The notes under the pieces: generated by a model
What the model saw: only the letters and a program-made list of their open reading frames with translations
Databases searched by the model: none
Told to the model about the DNA's origin: nothing
Assembly: GCA_964545475.1 (NCBI GenBank)
Contig: CAZJGG010000015.1
Coordinates: 1 to 52,233 of the forward strand
Origin: CAZJGG01 sp964545475
GTDB lineage: Bacteria > Bacillota > Clostridia > Lachnospirales > JAISER01
Direction: 5' to 3'
Length of the DNA stretch: 52,233 nucleotides
Translations under genes and position numbers: made by a program
Shown: positions 1 through 5,579 of the stretch, one piece after another
How the letters are laid out: each line of letters opens with the position of its first letter
Numbering within the stretch: position 1 is the stretch's first letter

Positions 1-55
1 TGTTTTTTATAGGCTTTTTAATTTGCGGTTATTTAACTGTGGAATGGTTTTTGGG
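1..55. repeat. Terminal overlap, left copy
   Basis: Bases 1-55 are identical to bases 52179-52233. A same-orientation exact overlap of this size at both contig ends is what k-mer assemblers leave on a circular molecule. The glycosyltransferase frame is continuous through the join, which supports true circularity over a chance repeat. Confidence 0.93.
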
Positions 56-221
56 GTTTAGTATCGGCAACCGCCCTTTGTTAAGTCTTGGAGTATTACT
101 TATTATTCTTGGAGTACAATCTTTTTCAATTGGTTTAATTGGAGATATGATTGTCGATGCAACATTTAAGAGGCGTTATAATGAAGTTCACATTAAAGAT
201 AAATTTGGTGATTTCAAATAA
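1..221 (+). CDS. C-terminal part of GT2 glycosyltransferase that starts at 51458
   Basis: This is the 3' end of the gene that begins with GTG at 51458 and crosses the circle junction. Joining 51458-52178 to 1-221 gives 942 bp, or 313 residues plus stop. This part supplies the second of two C-terminal membrane hairpin segments, with hydrophobic runs such as LLSLGVLLIILGV and FSIGLIGDMIV, followed by a short charged cytoplasmic tail. The two-helix tail is typical of GtrB/ArnC-type polyprenyl-phosphate sugar transferases. The next gene starts 17 bp downstream, so the two are probably co-transcribed. See the 51458 entry for the catalytic domain. Confidence 0.9.
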   Translation, partial: FFIGFLICGYLTVEWFLGFSIGNRPLLSLGVLLIILGVQSFSIGLIGDMIVDATFKRRYNEVHIKDKFGDFK

Positions 222-238
222 TTTTAAGAGGTTGAAAT

Positions 239-1156
239 ATGAAAAAAATAAGGTTTATAGGCAATATTTTTATGCTCTTATCTTTAGTATTCATTGTCTA
301 TAAGCTATCAAATTATAATGTTGATTCTACTCAATTTTTTTCATTAAATTGTTTAAAAATATTTTTAATTTATGTCTTACTCTTATATATGTTTGCCAAT
401 ATATATAGAGTTATTTTCAATGTAATAACAGGTAAGGAAATATTCCCACTTAAAGGCATGCATATTTACTTAAAAGCAAACTTATATAAATATTTGCCAG
501 GAAATGTCTTTCATTATGTTGCTAGAAACCAGTTGGCGTTAAATGAAGATGTTTCTCAGGCAGATGTTGCATTTGTCAGCGTTATTGAAGCAATTTTTCT
601 TGTAATATCTTCTTTTTCTTGTACTGTTATATTGTCTTTTAATTATACTGTTGAATGGTTTAATAAAAATGGCTTTCCCATTTTACCCATAATTATTGTA
701 GCTGTTGGCTTTATAGCAATTATAGTATGCTGCCTTATTTTTAAAGATAAATTACTTAATTATGTTCTAAAGTATAAAAGGATTGTTACACAAAAAAACG
801 CTATTTCATTTTCCCTCTGTATCTTAGGAAATATCTTTGTTTTAGTATCAATGGCATTGCTTTATGTTATGCTATTACACAATATGGGAATATCTATTCC
901 AGTTAGCCAATACCCCAAATTTATTGGTCTTTTTTCCCTTTCGTGGCTTCTAGGGTTTATTACCCCCGGAGCACCCGGGGGAATGGGCGTTCGTGAAGCT
1001 GTTATGAGCTTCTTTTTTCTTGATTTTATGCCTATTGAAATAATAATCACATCTGCCCTTTTGTTTAGAGTCATTTGTATTTTGAGCGAGATCTTCGCAT
1101 ATATTATCTCTGCTGTTTTAAAAAAAATTTATAATGTATCTGCAATCATCAGTTAG
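239..1156 (+). CDS. UPF0104/AglD-type integral membrane protein (flippase-like)
   Basis: A 305-residue protein with about eight hydrophobic segments. The signature SWLLGFITPGAPGGMGVRE near residues 235-255 matches the conserved loop of the lysylphosphatidylglycerol-synthase transmembrane/UPF0104 family (YbhN, AglD C-terminus). Members of this family are often encoded beside GT2 polyprenyl-phosphate transferases and polymer genes, where a role in moving lipid-linked sugars or modifying the envelope is suspected. It starts at ATG 239 behind an AGAGGTTG ribosome site and follows the junction-spanning GT2 gene by 17 bp. It therefore closes the polysaccharide operon that began near 41.6 kb. The substrate cannot be read from sequence. 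The soluble MprF synthase domain is absent, so it is not a lipid aminoacylase. Confidence 0.75.
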   Translation: MKKIRFIGNIFMLLSLVFIVYKLSNYNVDSTQFFSLNCLKIFLIYVLLLYMFANIYRVIFNVITGKEIFPLKGMHIYLKANLYKYLPGNVFHYVARNQLALNEDVSQADVAFVSVIEAIFLVISSFSCTVILSFNYTVEWFNKNGFPILPIIIVAVGFIAIIVCCLIFKDKLLNYVLKYKRIVTQKNAISFSLCILGNIFVLVSMALLYVMLLHNMGISIPVSQYPKFIGLFSLSWLLGFITPGAPGGMGVREAVMSFFFLDFMPIEIIITSALLFRVICILSEIFAYIISAVLKKIYNVSAIIS

Positions 1157-1223
1157 AATATGTTTTAGACAACGAAAACTAATAATAATTTCAAAATTAT
1201 ATCATATATGGTATCGATTTGAC

Positions 1224-1239
1224 ATATCATATTTGATAT
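1224..1239. promoter_or_regulatory. Candidate operator upstream of the toxin-antitoxin remnant
   Basis: ATATCA and TGATAT arms face each other across a TATT loop, within a stretch where ATATCATAT-like words recur (1200-1240). A TATAAT hexamer overlaps at 1237-1242. HigA-type antitoxins usually repress their own promoter through a short palindrome placed like this, so it is a plausible autoregulatory site. Confidence 0.4.
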
Positions 1240-1241
1240 AA

Positions 1242-1591
1242 TCAATTTTTGATGAAAAACCAAACTGTGATAAGCCTGTTGAAGAATTTTTAAATGAACT
1301 TGATTTAAAGATAAGGGCAAAAGTCATTAGAGAAATTGAATTATTAAAGTTGTCTAGTACGACACTTAGAGAACCTCACTTAAAACCGGTACAGGACGGA
1401 CTATTTGAAATTAGAATAAAAGCATCAAGTAACATTGCAAAAATAATTTATTTCTTTTATAACAACATAAGAATAGTATTAACAAATGGATTTACTAAAA
1501 AAACGGATAAACTCCAAAAAGTGAAATTGATAAGGCTTTAAAATATAGAACTGATTTTATGGAAAGGGTGAAGGATAATGAAAACAACTAA
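1242..1591 (+). pseudogene. Broken HigB/Gp49-like toxin gene
   Basis: The reading frame after the stop at 1239-1241 encodes a RelE/HigB-superfamily (Gp49-like) toxin: DEKPNCDKPVEEFLNELD, then LREPHLKPVQDGLFEIR, IAKIIYFFYNN and IVLTNGFTKKTDK. Two lesions are visible. No ATG, GTG or TTG precedes the conserved N-terminus; the first usable start (TTG 1350) would drop about a third of the domain. Near 1508 the frame is also lost. The expected C-terminus (TPKSEIDKALKYRTDFMERV) continues one frame over, from 1511 to a stop at 1589-1591, as if one A had been deleted from the run at 1509-1511. The restored gene would overlap the antitoxin start at 1578, a normal arrangement. The toxin is therefore probably inactive, unless a rare ATT start at 1245 and slippage rescue it. 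Confidence 0.72.
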
Positions 1592-1856
1592 TTTTGATTT
1601 GTATGTAGCAGAACAATTAGAAAACCCTGCATTTGAAAAAGAGTACAAGGCATTGGAACCTGAATATAATGTAATACAGCAAATTATTAAAAATAGAAGT
1701 GAGCTGAACATAACCCAAAAGGAACTCGCTGACCGCATCGGAATTAAGCAAAGCAACATAAGCCGCTTGGAAAGTGGAAATTACAATCCTTCAATAGATT
1801 TTTTAAAAAAAGTCGCTGAAGGACTTGGAAAAGAACTTCATATCGAATTTAGGTAA
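1578..1856 (+). CDS. higA: HigA-like XRE-family antitoxin
   Basis: A 92-residue protein with a C-terminal helix-turn-helix of the Cro/XRE type around residues 38-85. LNITQKELADRIGIKQSNIS is the two-helix DNA-binding core, followed by RLESGNYNPSIDFLKKVA. The N-terminal part, YVAEQLENPAFEKEYKALEP, is typical of antitoxins that pair with HigB toxins. The gene begins at ATG 1578 with AAGG upstream and directly follows a damaged toxin gene. The antitoxin is intact while its partner is not. It may act only as a repressor of its own promoter, or as an anti-addiction factor against a chromosomal relative. Confidence 0.8.
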   Translation: MKTTNFDLYVAEQLENPAFEKEYKALEPEYNVIQQIIKNRSELNITQKELADRIGIKQSNISRLESGNYNPSIDFLKKVAEGLGKELHIEFR

Positions 1857-1859
1857 CAT

Positions 1860-1999
1860 AAATAAGCAGTTCATACTGTTTCCGAATCAGAAGGCAAACA
1901 AAATATTTATTAAAGACTTGTGAACTATAAGTGTTTAATAAATATTTGTCTATGAATTCACTCGGAAACAGTATCACGGATAACTGTGACCGCTTATTT
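1860..1999. repeat. 140-bp imperfect inverted repeat between convergent genes
   Basis: Three paired blocks are nested symmetrically: AAATAAGC (1860-1867) with GCTTATTT (1992-1999); ACTGTTTCCGA (1875-1885) with TCGGAAACAGT (1962-1972); AAATATTTATTAAA (1901-1914) with TTTAATAAATATTT (1934-1947). The inner stem extends to about 19 bp with one mismatch and a 9-nt loop. It lies between higA and rfbD, which converge, so it could act as a bidirectional terminator. It is much longer than a usual terminator and could equally be a small palindromic element or a single-strand origin. Confidence 0.75.
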
Positions 2000-2030
2000 T
2001 TATACTATTTAAACGCAATATACGTAATGT

Positions 2031-2873
2031 TTAGCTCATATGTTTTAAATACTCTTTTATACTCTCCTGCCACCCAGGCAGCCTTTTAAACCCAGCCGCA
2101 TCCAAGCTTTCCTTAGAAAGCCGTGAGTTTTTCGGGCGTGGGGCTTTTGTTGGGTACTGGTCTGTGGTTATTTTGTTTACTTTGGTGTTGTATCCGGCGA
2201 TTTTGAATATTTCCCGGGTAAAGTCCGCCCAGGAGCAGAAGCCTTCGTTTGTGGCATGGTAAGTGCCGTATTTTTGGGTTACAATCATGTCGCAAAGGAG
2301 GACAGCAAGGTCGGCGGTGTTGGTGGGTGAGCCTATTTGATCGTCTACTACGTTTATTTCTTCTCGCTCTTTTCCCAGGCGGAGCATTGTTTTAACGAAG
2401 TTATTGCCGTTAAGACCAAATACCCATGAAATTCTTATAATAAAGAATTTAGTGAGGATATCTTTTACATGTTGCTCCCCCATGAGTTTTGTTTTGCCGT
2501 AGACACCTAAGGGGTTGGGCTTGTCTGTAACTTCAAAGGGTCTGTCCCCTTTTCCATCGAAAACATAGTCTGTGCTTATATACATCATTGGTATGTCTAG
2601 CCCTTTGCATATAAGGGCTAGATTTTTTGTTCCACCTGCATTAACATTTTCGCAAAGCTCTTGTTCGTCTTCTGCTTTGTCAACGGCGGTGTATGCCGCA
2701 CAGTGTATTAAATGGGTTGGTTTTGATGTAGAAAAAAATGATTTGCAAGAATTTATGTCTGTTATGTCAAATTCGGTAATGTCTGCCCCTACGCTGGTTA
2801 TACCTCTCTTATTAAGCTCTTTTATAACATCATGGCCTAATTGACCGCCTACTCCAGTAACAAGTACATTCAC
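2031..2873 (-). CDS. rfbD: dTDP-4-dehydrorhamnose reductase
   Basis: A 280-residue extended short-chain dehydrogenase that reduces dTDP-4-dehydro-L-rhamnose to dTDP-L-rhamnose with NAD(P)H, the last step of the rhamnose donor pathway. Visible hallmarks are the N-terminal Rossmann motif VTGVGGQLGHDV, the ISTDYVFDG signature near residue 100, the YGKTK catalytic YxxxK around residues 128-132, and GTYHATNEGFCSWADF in the C-terminal half. Length is standard for RfbD/RmlD. It is the only clear minus-strand gene in the window. Its partners RmlA, RmlB and RmlC are not encoded here, so the pathway must be completed by the chromosome. It fits with the rhamnan-synthesis domains of the polysaccharide cluster. 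Confidence 0.93.
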   Translation of the reverse strand: MNVLVTGVGGQLGHDVIKELNKRGITSVGADITEFDITDINSCKSFFSTSKPTHLIHCAAYTAVDKAEDEQELCENVNAGGTKNLALICKGLDIPMMYISTDYVFDGKGDRPFEVTDKPNPLGVYGKTKLMGEQHVKDILTKFFIIRISWVFGLNGNNFVKTMLRLGKEREEINVVDDQIGSPTNTADLAVLLCDMIVTQKYGTYHATNEGFCSWADFTREIFKIAGYNTKVNKITTDQYPTKAPRPKNSRLSKESLDAAGFKRLPGWQESIKEYLKHMS

Positions 2874-2905
2874 TTAAAATTCTCCCAACTGTTAAGTTTT
2901 TTATA

Positions 2906-2934
2906 ATGATAGCATTTAATATTTATAAGCGCAA
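2906..2934 (-). promoter_or_regulatory. Candidate promoter for rfbD
   Basis: On the minus strand, TTGCGC (plus 2929-2934) and TATCAT (plus 2906-2911) are separated by 17 bp, and a GGGAG ribosome site lies just before the rfbD ATG. The two hexamers are imperfect, so this is a moderate call. Confidence 0.45.
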
Positions 2935-2940
2935 CATTAA

Positions 2941-3035
2941 TGTGTCAAAAACGCTTGTTTTTGACACACTTTTTAATACACCTGAATTTATGGGCGTTTT
3001 ATGTCGAGAAAATGTGTCAAAAAACGTGTCAAAAA
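2941..3035. repeat. TGTCAAAAA repeat cluster, likely resolvase res region
   Basis: An 11-bp inverted repeat, TGTGTCAAAAA (2941-2951) and TTTTTGACACA (2958-2968), is followed by two more direct TGTCAAAAA words at 3015-3023 and 3027-3035. The cluster sits in the 239-bp divergent gap immediately upstream of the serine resolvase gene. Resolvase res sites are built from several such inverted and direct binding sites in this position, so this is the best candidate for the plasmid multimer-resolution site. It may also repress the resolvase. Confidence 0.55.
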
Positions 3036-3112
3036 CTATTTACTTTTTTAAACGTTTGTGGCACACTAAACATTATAAATAATATTGTTGTTTTTGAAGG
3101 AACGGGATTTAT

Positions 3113-3673
3113 ATGCTTTTGGGATACGCACGGGTAAGCGCCAAGGGGCAGGACGTTTCAGGTCAGGTTTTTAAACTTAAGCAGTTCGGTTGCGAGCGTA
3201 TTTATAAGGAGACTTTCACTGGGACAAGCATGGAGCGTTTCGAGCTTAAAAAAATGCTTGAATTTGCCAGAGAAGGAGACACTATTATTGTTACGGAGTT
3301 AACCAGACTTAGCCGAAATACTAAAGATTTATTTGAAATTACGGAAAAACTTGCTAAAAAGTCCATTGATATTAAAAGCCTTAAAGAAGCTTGGATTGAC
3401 ACAACTACCCCACAAGGAAAGCTTATGTTTACTATATTTGCCGGGCTAAGCCAATTTGAAAGGGATTTAATAAGCCAAAGAACTCGGGAGGGCTTGGAAG
3501 CCGCAAAAGCCAGAGGCAGACAAGGCGGCAGACCAAGTAAAATAGCGGAAAAATCTGCTGTTGTTTCTGCTCTTTATCGCCAGGGCTTTAAAATATCCGA
3601 TATTGTTAAAGAAACCAATGTAAGCCGAAGTACTGTAAATAGAATTTTAAAGGATATTGGAAATAATTCTTAG
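3113..3673 (+). CDS. Serine recombinase, resolvase/invertase family
   Basis: A 186-residue small serine recombinase of about normal Tn3-resolvase length. The N-terminal catalytic domain starts with LLGYARVSAKGQD, placing the nucleophilic serine at residue 9. ELTRLSRNTKDL and the conserved FAGLSQFERDLISQRTREGL (around residues 105-125) form the rest of the active site and the E helix. A C-terminal helix-turn-helix, KISDIVKETNVSRSTVNRIL, binds DNA. Start at ATG 3113 follows an AAGGAA site. Placed between a repeat-rich upstream region and parA, it most likely resolves plasmid multimers to monomers before partition. An invertase role cannot be excluded, but no invertible segment is visible. Confidence 0.9.
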   Translation: MLLGYARVSAKGQDVSGQVFKLKQFGCERIYKETFTGTSMERFELKKMLEFAREGDTIIVTELTRLSRNTKDLFEITEKLAKKSIDIKSLKEAWIDTTTPQGKLMFTIFAGLSQFERDLISQRTREGLEAAKARGRQGGRPSKIAEKSAVVSALYRQGFKISDIVKETNVSRSTVNRILKDIGNNS

Positions 3674-3845
3674 GACACATTAGACACATAGTGCACAATA
3701 TGCAATTTAGACACATGATATACACTTTACACACAGGACACATGTGATGTATAATGTGTTTAATACACATAAGACACATTATACATTCACAGTACACTTC
3801 GGACACAAAAGACATAAAGGACATAAAGGACATATAAAACATAAG
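3673..3845. repeat. Nonamer repeat array, probable partition centromere (parS)
   Basis: About nineteen consecutive 9-bp units related to GGACACATN or GGACATAAA fill the gap between the resolvase stop and parA. Clear copies start at 3673, 3682, 3709, 3736 and 3772, all in one 9-bp register. After a 2-bp phase slip, copies continue at 3801, 3810, 3819 and 3828. Short tandem sites upstream of parA are the normal centromere and operator of type Ib systems, where a ribbon-helix-helix protein binds them (for example the heptads of pSM19035). Confidence 0.75.
3726..3755 (+). promoter_or_regulatory. Promoter of parAB inside the nonamer array
   Basis: TTTACA (3726-3731) and a perfect TATAAT (3750-3755) are 18 bp apart, and nonamer copies overlap and flank both. 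Binding of the partition protein to the repeats would therefore repress parAB directly. Confidence 0.6.
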
Positions 3846-3857
3846 AAAGGAGAAAAA

Positions 3858-4625
3858 ATGTCGCACATAACAACTATAGCAAATCAAAAAGGCGGCGTTG
3901 GAAAAACAACAACTGCCCATGCTCTTGCAACAGGATTAACTTCTAAAGGATATAAAGTTCTTCTTATTGATATGGATCCTCAAGGGAACTTGTCATACAC
4001 TATGGGAGCGGACGACCAAGCGAACGGTACATACGAGCTTTTAAAAGGAAAAGAAAAAGCAGTAGATGTAATTCAACATACAAAACAAGGAGATATAATT
4101 GCAAGCTCATTATTACTTGCAGGCGCAGATTTGGAATTTTGCGACACAGGCAGAGAATATCTTTTAAGCGATGCTTTAAGCACAGTAAAAGATAATTACG
4201 ACTACATAATAATCGACACCCCTCCTACTTTAGGAATACTTACTATAAACGCACTTACTTTTTCTAACGATATAATAATACCTATGGGGGCAGATATATA
4301 CAGCTTGCAAGGGTTAAGCCAGCTTTACGGAGCAATAGGTAAAGTCCGCCAATATTGTAACCGGGGGCTAAAAATTTCAGGGCTGCTATTTACTAGGTTT
4401 AATAAAAGAGCAATTTTAAGCCGTGAGTTAAAGGAGACTATAGAAGCAAAAGCTGCACAAATAGAAGCCCCCGTTTATAAAACCGCTATACGTGAAGGCA
4501 TTGCAGTTAAAGAAATTCAAACTCAGCAAGCAAGTATGTATAATGTTTCGCCAAAGACAAACACCACAAAAGACTATTTGTCATTTGTTGATGAATATTT
4601 ACAAGGAGACAAAAGCTATGAGTAA
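3858..4625 (+). CDS. parA: ParA-family partition ATPase
   Basis: A 255-residue deviant-Walker ATPase that drives plasmid segregation. The signature IANQKGGVGKTTTA lies at residues 7-20, LLIDMDPQGNLSYT is the A' motif near residue 36, and YIIIDTPPTLG is the Walker B region near residue 115. There is no N-terminal helix-turn-helix, so it is a type Ib (small) ParA. ATG 3858 is chosen over upstream in-frame codons because AAGGAG ends 5 nt before it and the conserved ATPase begins directly after. The next gene overlaps its 3' end by 8 bp, so the two are translationally coupled. Upstream 9-bp repeats give a likely operator and centromere. Confidence 0.93.
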   Translation: MSHITTIANQKGGVGKTTTAHALATGLTSKGYKVLLIDMDPQGNLSYTMGADDQANGTYELLKGKEKAVDVIQHTKQGDIIASSLLLAGADLEFCDTGREYLLSDALSTVKDNYDYIIIDTPPTLGILTINALTFSNDIIIPMGADIYSLQGLSQLYGAIGKVRQYCNRGLKISGLLFTRFNKRAILSRELKETIEAKAAQIEAPVYKTAIREGIAVKEIQTQQASMYNVSPKTNTTKDYLSFVDEYLQGDKSYE

Positions 4626-4962
4626 AAAAACATTTAAAGACAATACGGCAAATATAGACAAGTTCTTTTCTGTAAGAGATTTTGAACCCCAGAAACAGAG
4701 GGATTTACTTAGTGTTATTGATATGCAGGGCACTTCGGACACAAGAGACACACAGAACACTACAGACATAAATGACACATCGTGTGTGCAGGACACAAAC
4801 AAATCTTCTAGTGCTTATTATCGAATAAATTTAAAGCTTAATCCCGGGTTTAAAGATTATTTAAAACAAGCTAGCTGGGAACAAAAAATGAGTATAACAG
4901 AATACATAAACGAATTAATAAAAACAGATATGAGCAGCCGCCTTAAGCAAACCGGAATATAA
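4618..4962 (+). CDS. Ribbon-helix-helix partition protein (ParB/ParG-like)
   Basis: A 114-residue protein expressed from ATG 4618, overlapping parA, with AAGGAG upstream. The C-terminal part has a strand-helix-helix pattern, YYRINLKLNPGFKDYL then MSITEYINELIKTDM, typical of ribbon-helix-helix centromere-binding proteins such as ParG and Omega. The N-terminal half would carry the ParA-stimulating tail. Between them, residues about 40-61 are a tripeptide-like repeat (SDT, RDT, QNT, TDI, NDT, SCV, QDT) encoded by seven in-frame copies of the same nonamer that fills the upstream centromere. No HTH-type ParB (KorB/Spo0J) motif is present. The role is inferred from fold pattern and position. Confidence 0.75.
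   Translation: MSKKTFKDNTANIDKFFSVRDFEPQKQRDLLSVIDMQGTSDTRDTQNTTDINDTSCVQDTNKSSSAYYRINLKLNPGFKDYLKQASWEQKMSITEYINELIKTDMSSRLKQTGI
4738..4800. repeat. Seven in-frame nonamers inside the partition gene
   Basis: Consecutive 9-bp units GACACAAGA, GACACACAG, AACACTACA, GACATAAAT, GACACATCG, TGTGTGCAG and GACACAAAC occupy the linker-coding part of the partition gene. They match the upstream array in sequence and period, and since nine is a multiple of three they keep the reading frame. Confidence 0.8.
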
Positions 4963-4963
4963 A

Positions 4964-4990
4964 GACACAAGAGACACATAGGACATCCTT
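4964..4990. repeat. Three further nonamers after the partition gene
   Basis: GACACAAGA, GACACATAG and GACATCCTT follow the partition gene stop codon directly, in the same 9-bp rhythm. They bracket parAB with possible binding sites and lie about 40 bp before the rep-leader promoter. Confidence 0.65.
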
Positions 4991-5032
4991 AGTACTTTTT
5001 GTTCATTTTAGTTAAAAATTCGACCTAAAATA

Positions 5033-5061
5033 GTGACAAACTTAAAATCACGTGTTATAAT
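5033..5061 (+). promoter_or_regulatory. Promoter for the rep leader
   Basis: GTGACA (5033-5038) and TATAAT (5056-5061) are spaced 17 bp apart, with a TG one base before the -10 (extended -10). Transcription would start near 5068, giving a leader of about 500 nt before the replication gene. That leader contains two strong hairpins, described separately. Confidence 0.6.
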
Positions 5062-5094
5062 GTTTTTATTGGAATTGAATACCAGTTTTATGCC

Positions 5095-5231
5095 AAAAAA
5101 GGGCAAAGCCTTGAAGGTTTTTATGAAAAAGTGTTGGCGCACTTTAAAACCCTTCAAGGCTCTTGGATGTAACAGCTTACATACTTTAATTACACGCTAT
5201 AATCGTAACAAAAACACACTTTACTTGTCAA
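5095..5231 (-). ncRNA. Candidate antisense RNA opposite the rep leader
   Basis: On the minus strand a perfect TTGACA (plus 5226-5231) is followed after 18 bp by TACGAT (plus 5202-5207). A transcript starting near 5195 would pass through the 10-bp-armed hairpin at 5108-5160 and reach a run of T on the minus strand (plus 5094-5099), giving an RNA of about 100 nt. Short countertranscribed RNAs in rep leaders control copy number in many Gram-positive plasmids, with a downstream attenuator as seen here at 5401. The RNA itself is not shown by sequence alone. Confidence 0.4.
5108..5160. promoter_or_regulatory. Nested stem-loop in the rep leader
   Basis: GCCTTGAAGG (5108-5117) pairs with CCTTCAAGGC (5151-5160). 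Inside it AAAGTG (5128-5133) pairs with CACTTT (5140-5145) around a 6-nt loop. It is transcribed on the plus strand as part of the rep leader and, if the antisense RNA exists, is its main structural element. Confidence 0.65.
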
Positions 5232-5400
5232 GAGTAAAAGGCTTTGTTTTTGTTTTAAAAAGAGACATTTCGTTTCAAAAAAAACGTATATTTTTAAAAA
5301 TGCTCTAAAAAACTACACTTTTTTTGTGTTCTTTTCACAAGGCTTTTTAAATAAATCCGTATTTTTTAAACAGTTTCTGAAAATTTGCGCGTTTGTAAAA

Positions 5401-5436
5401 AAAGGCTGTTACGGTATCCGTTTCAGCCTTTTTTAT
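5401..5436 (+). terminator. Terminator or attenuator just before rep
   Basis: AAAGGCTG (5401-5408) pairs with CAGCCTTT (5424-5431), with an inner ACGG/CCGT pairing, followed by TTTTT. It lies inside the rep leader, after its promoter and before the gene, so it can only control read-through. This is the arrangement of transcriptional attenuation. Confidence 0.7.
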
Positions 5437-5579
5437 ATTAAAACGGAGGTGCAAACTGCATTAAAAATATAAATGCGCAACATTTAAGGGAACATATTAA
5501 ACCCTGTCCTTTATGCCTTAAAAACGGCAAAAACGGGCATTATATTTACGGCGGTAACCCGCTAAATTTAAAGGAGCAA

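Noticed and set aside
1350..1541. Intact short toxin gene starting at TTG 1350
   Set aside because: It would begin in the middle of the conserved domain and end in a frame-shifted tail; the evidence favours a pseudogene.
3606..3920. Minus-strand 104-codon frame across the nonamer array
   Set aside because: Low-complexity product created by the repeats; it runs against parA and has no ribosome site.
5033..5308. A 91-codon plus-strand open frame in the rep leader
   Set aside because: It starts at GTG within the -35 box of a good promoter, crosses the nested hairpin, has no ribosome site, and its product is lysine-rich low-complexity sequence.
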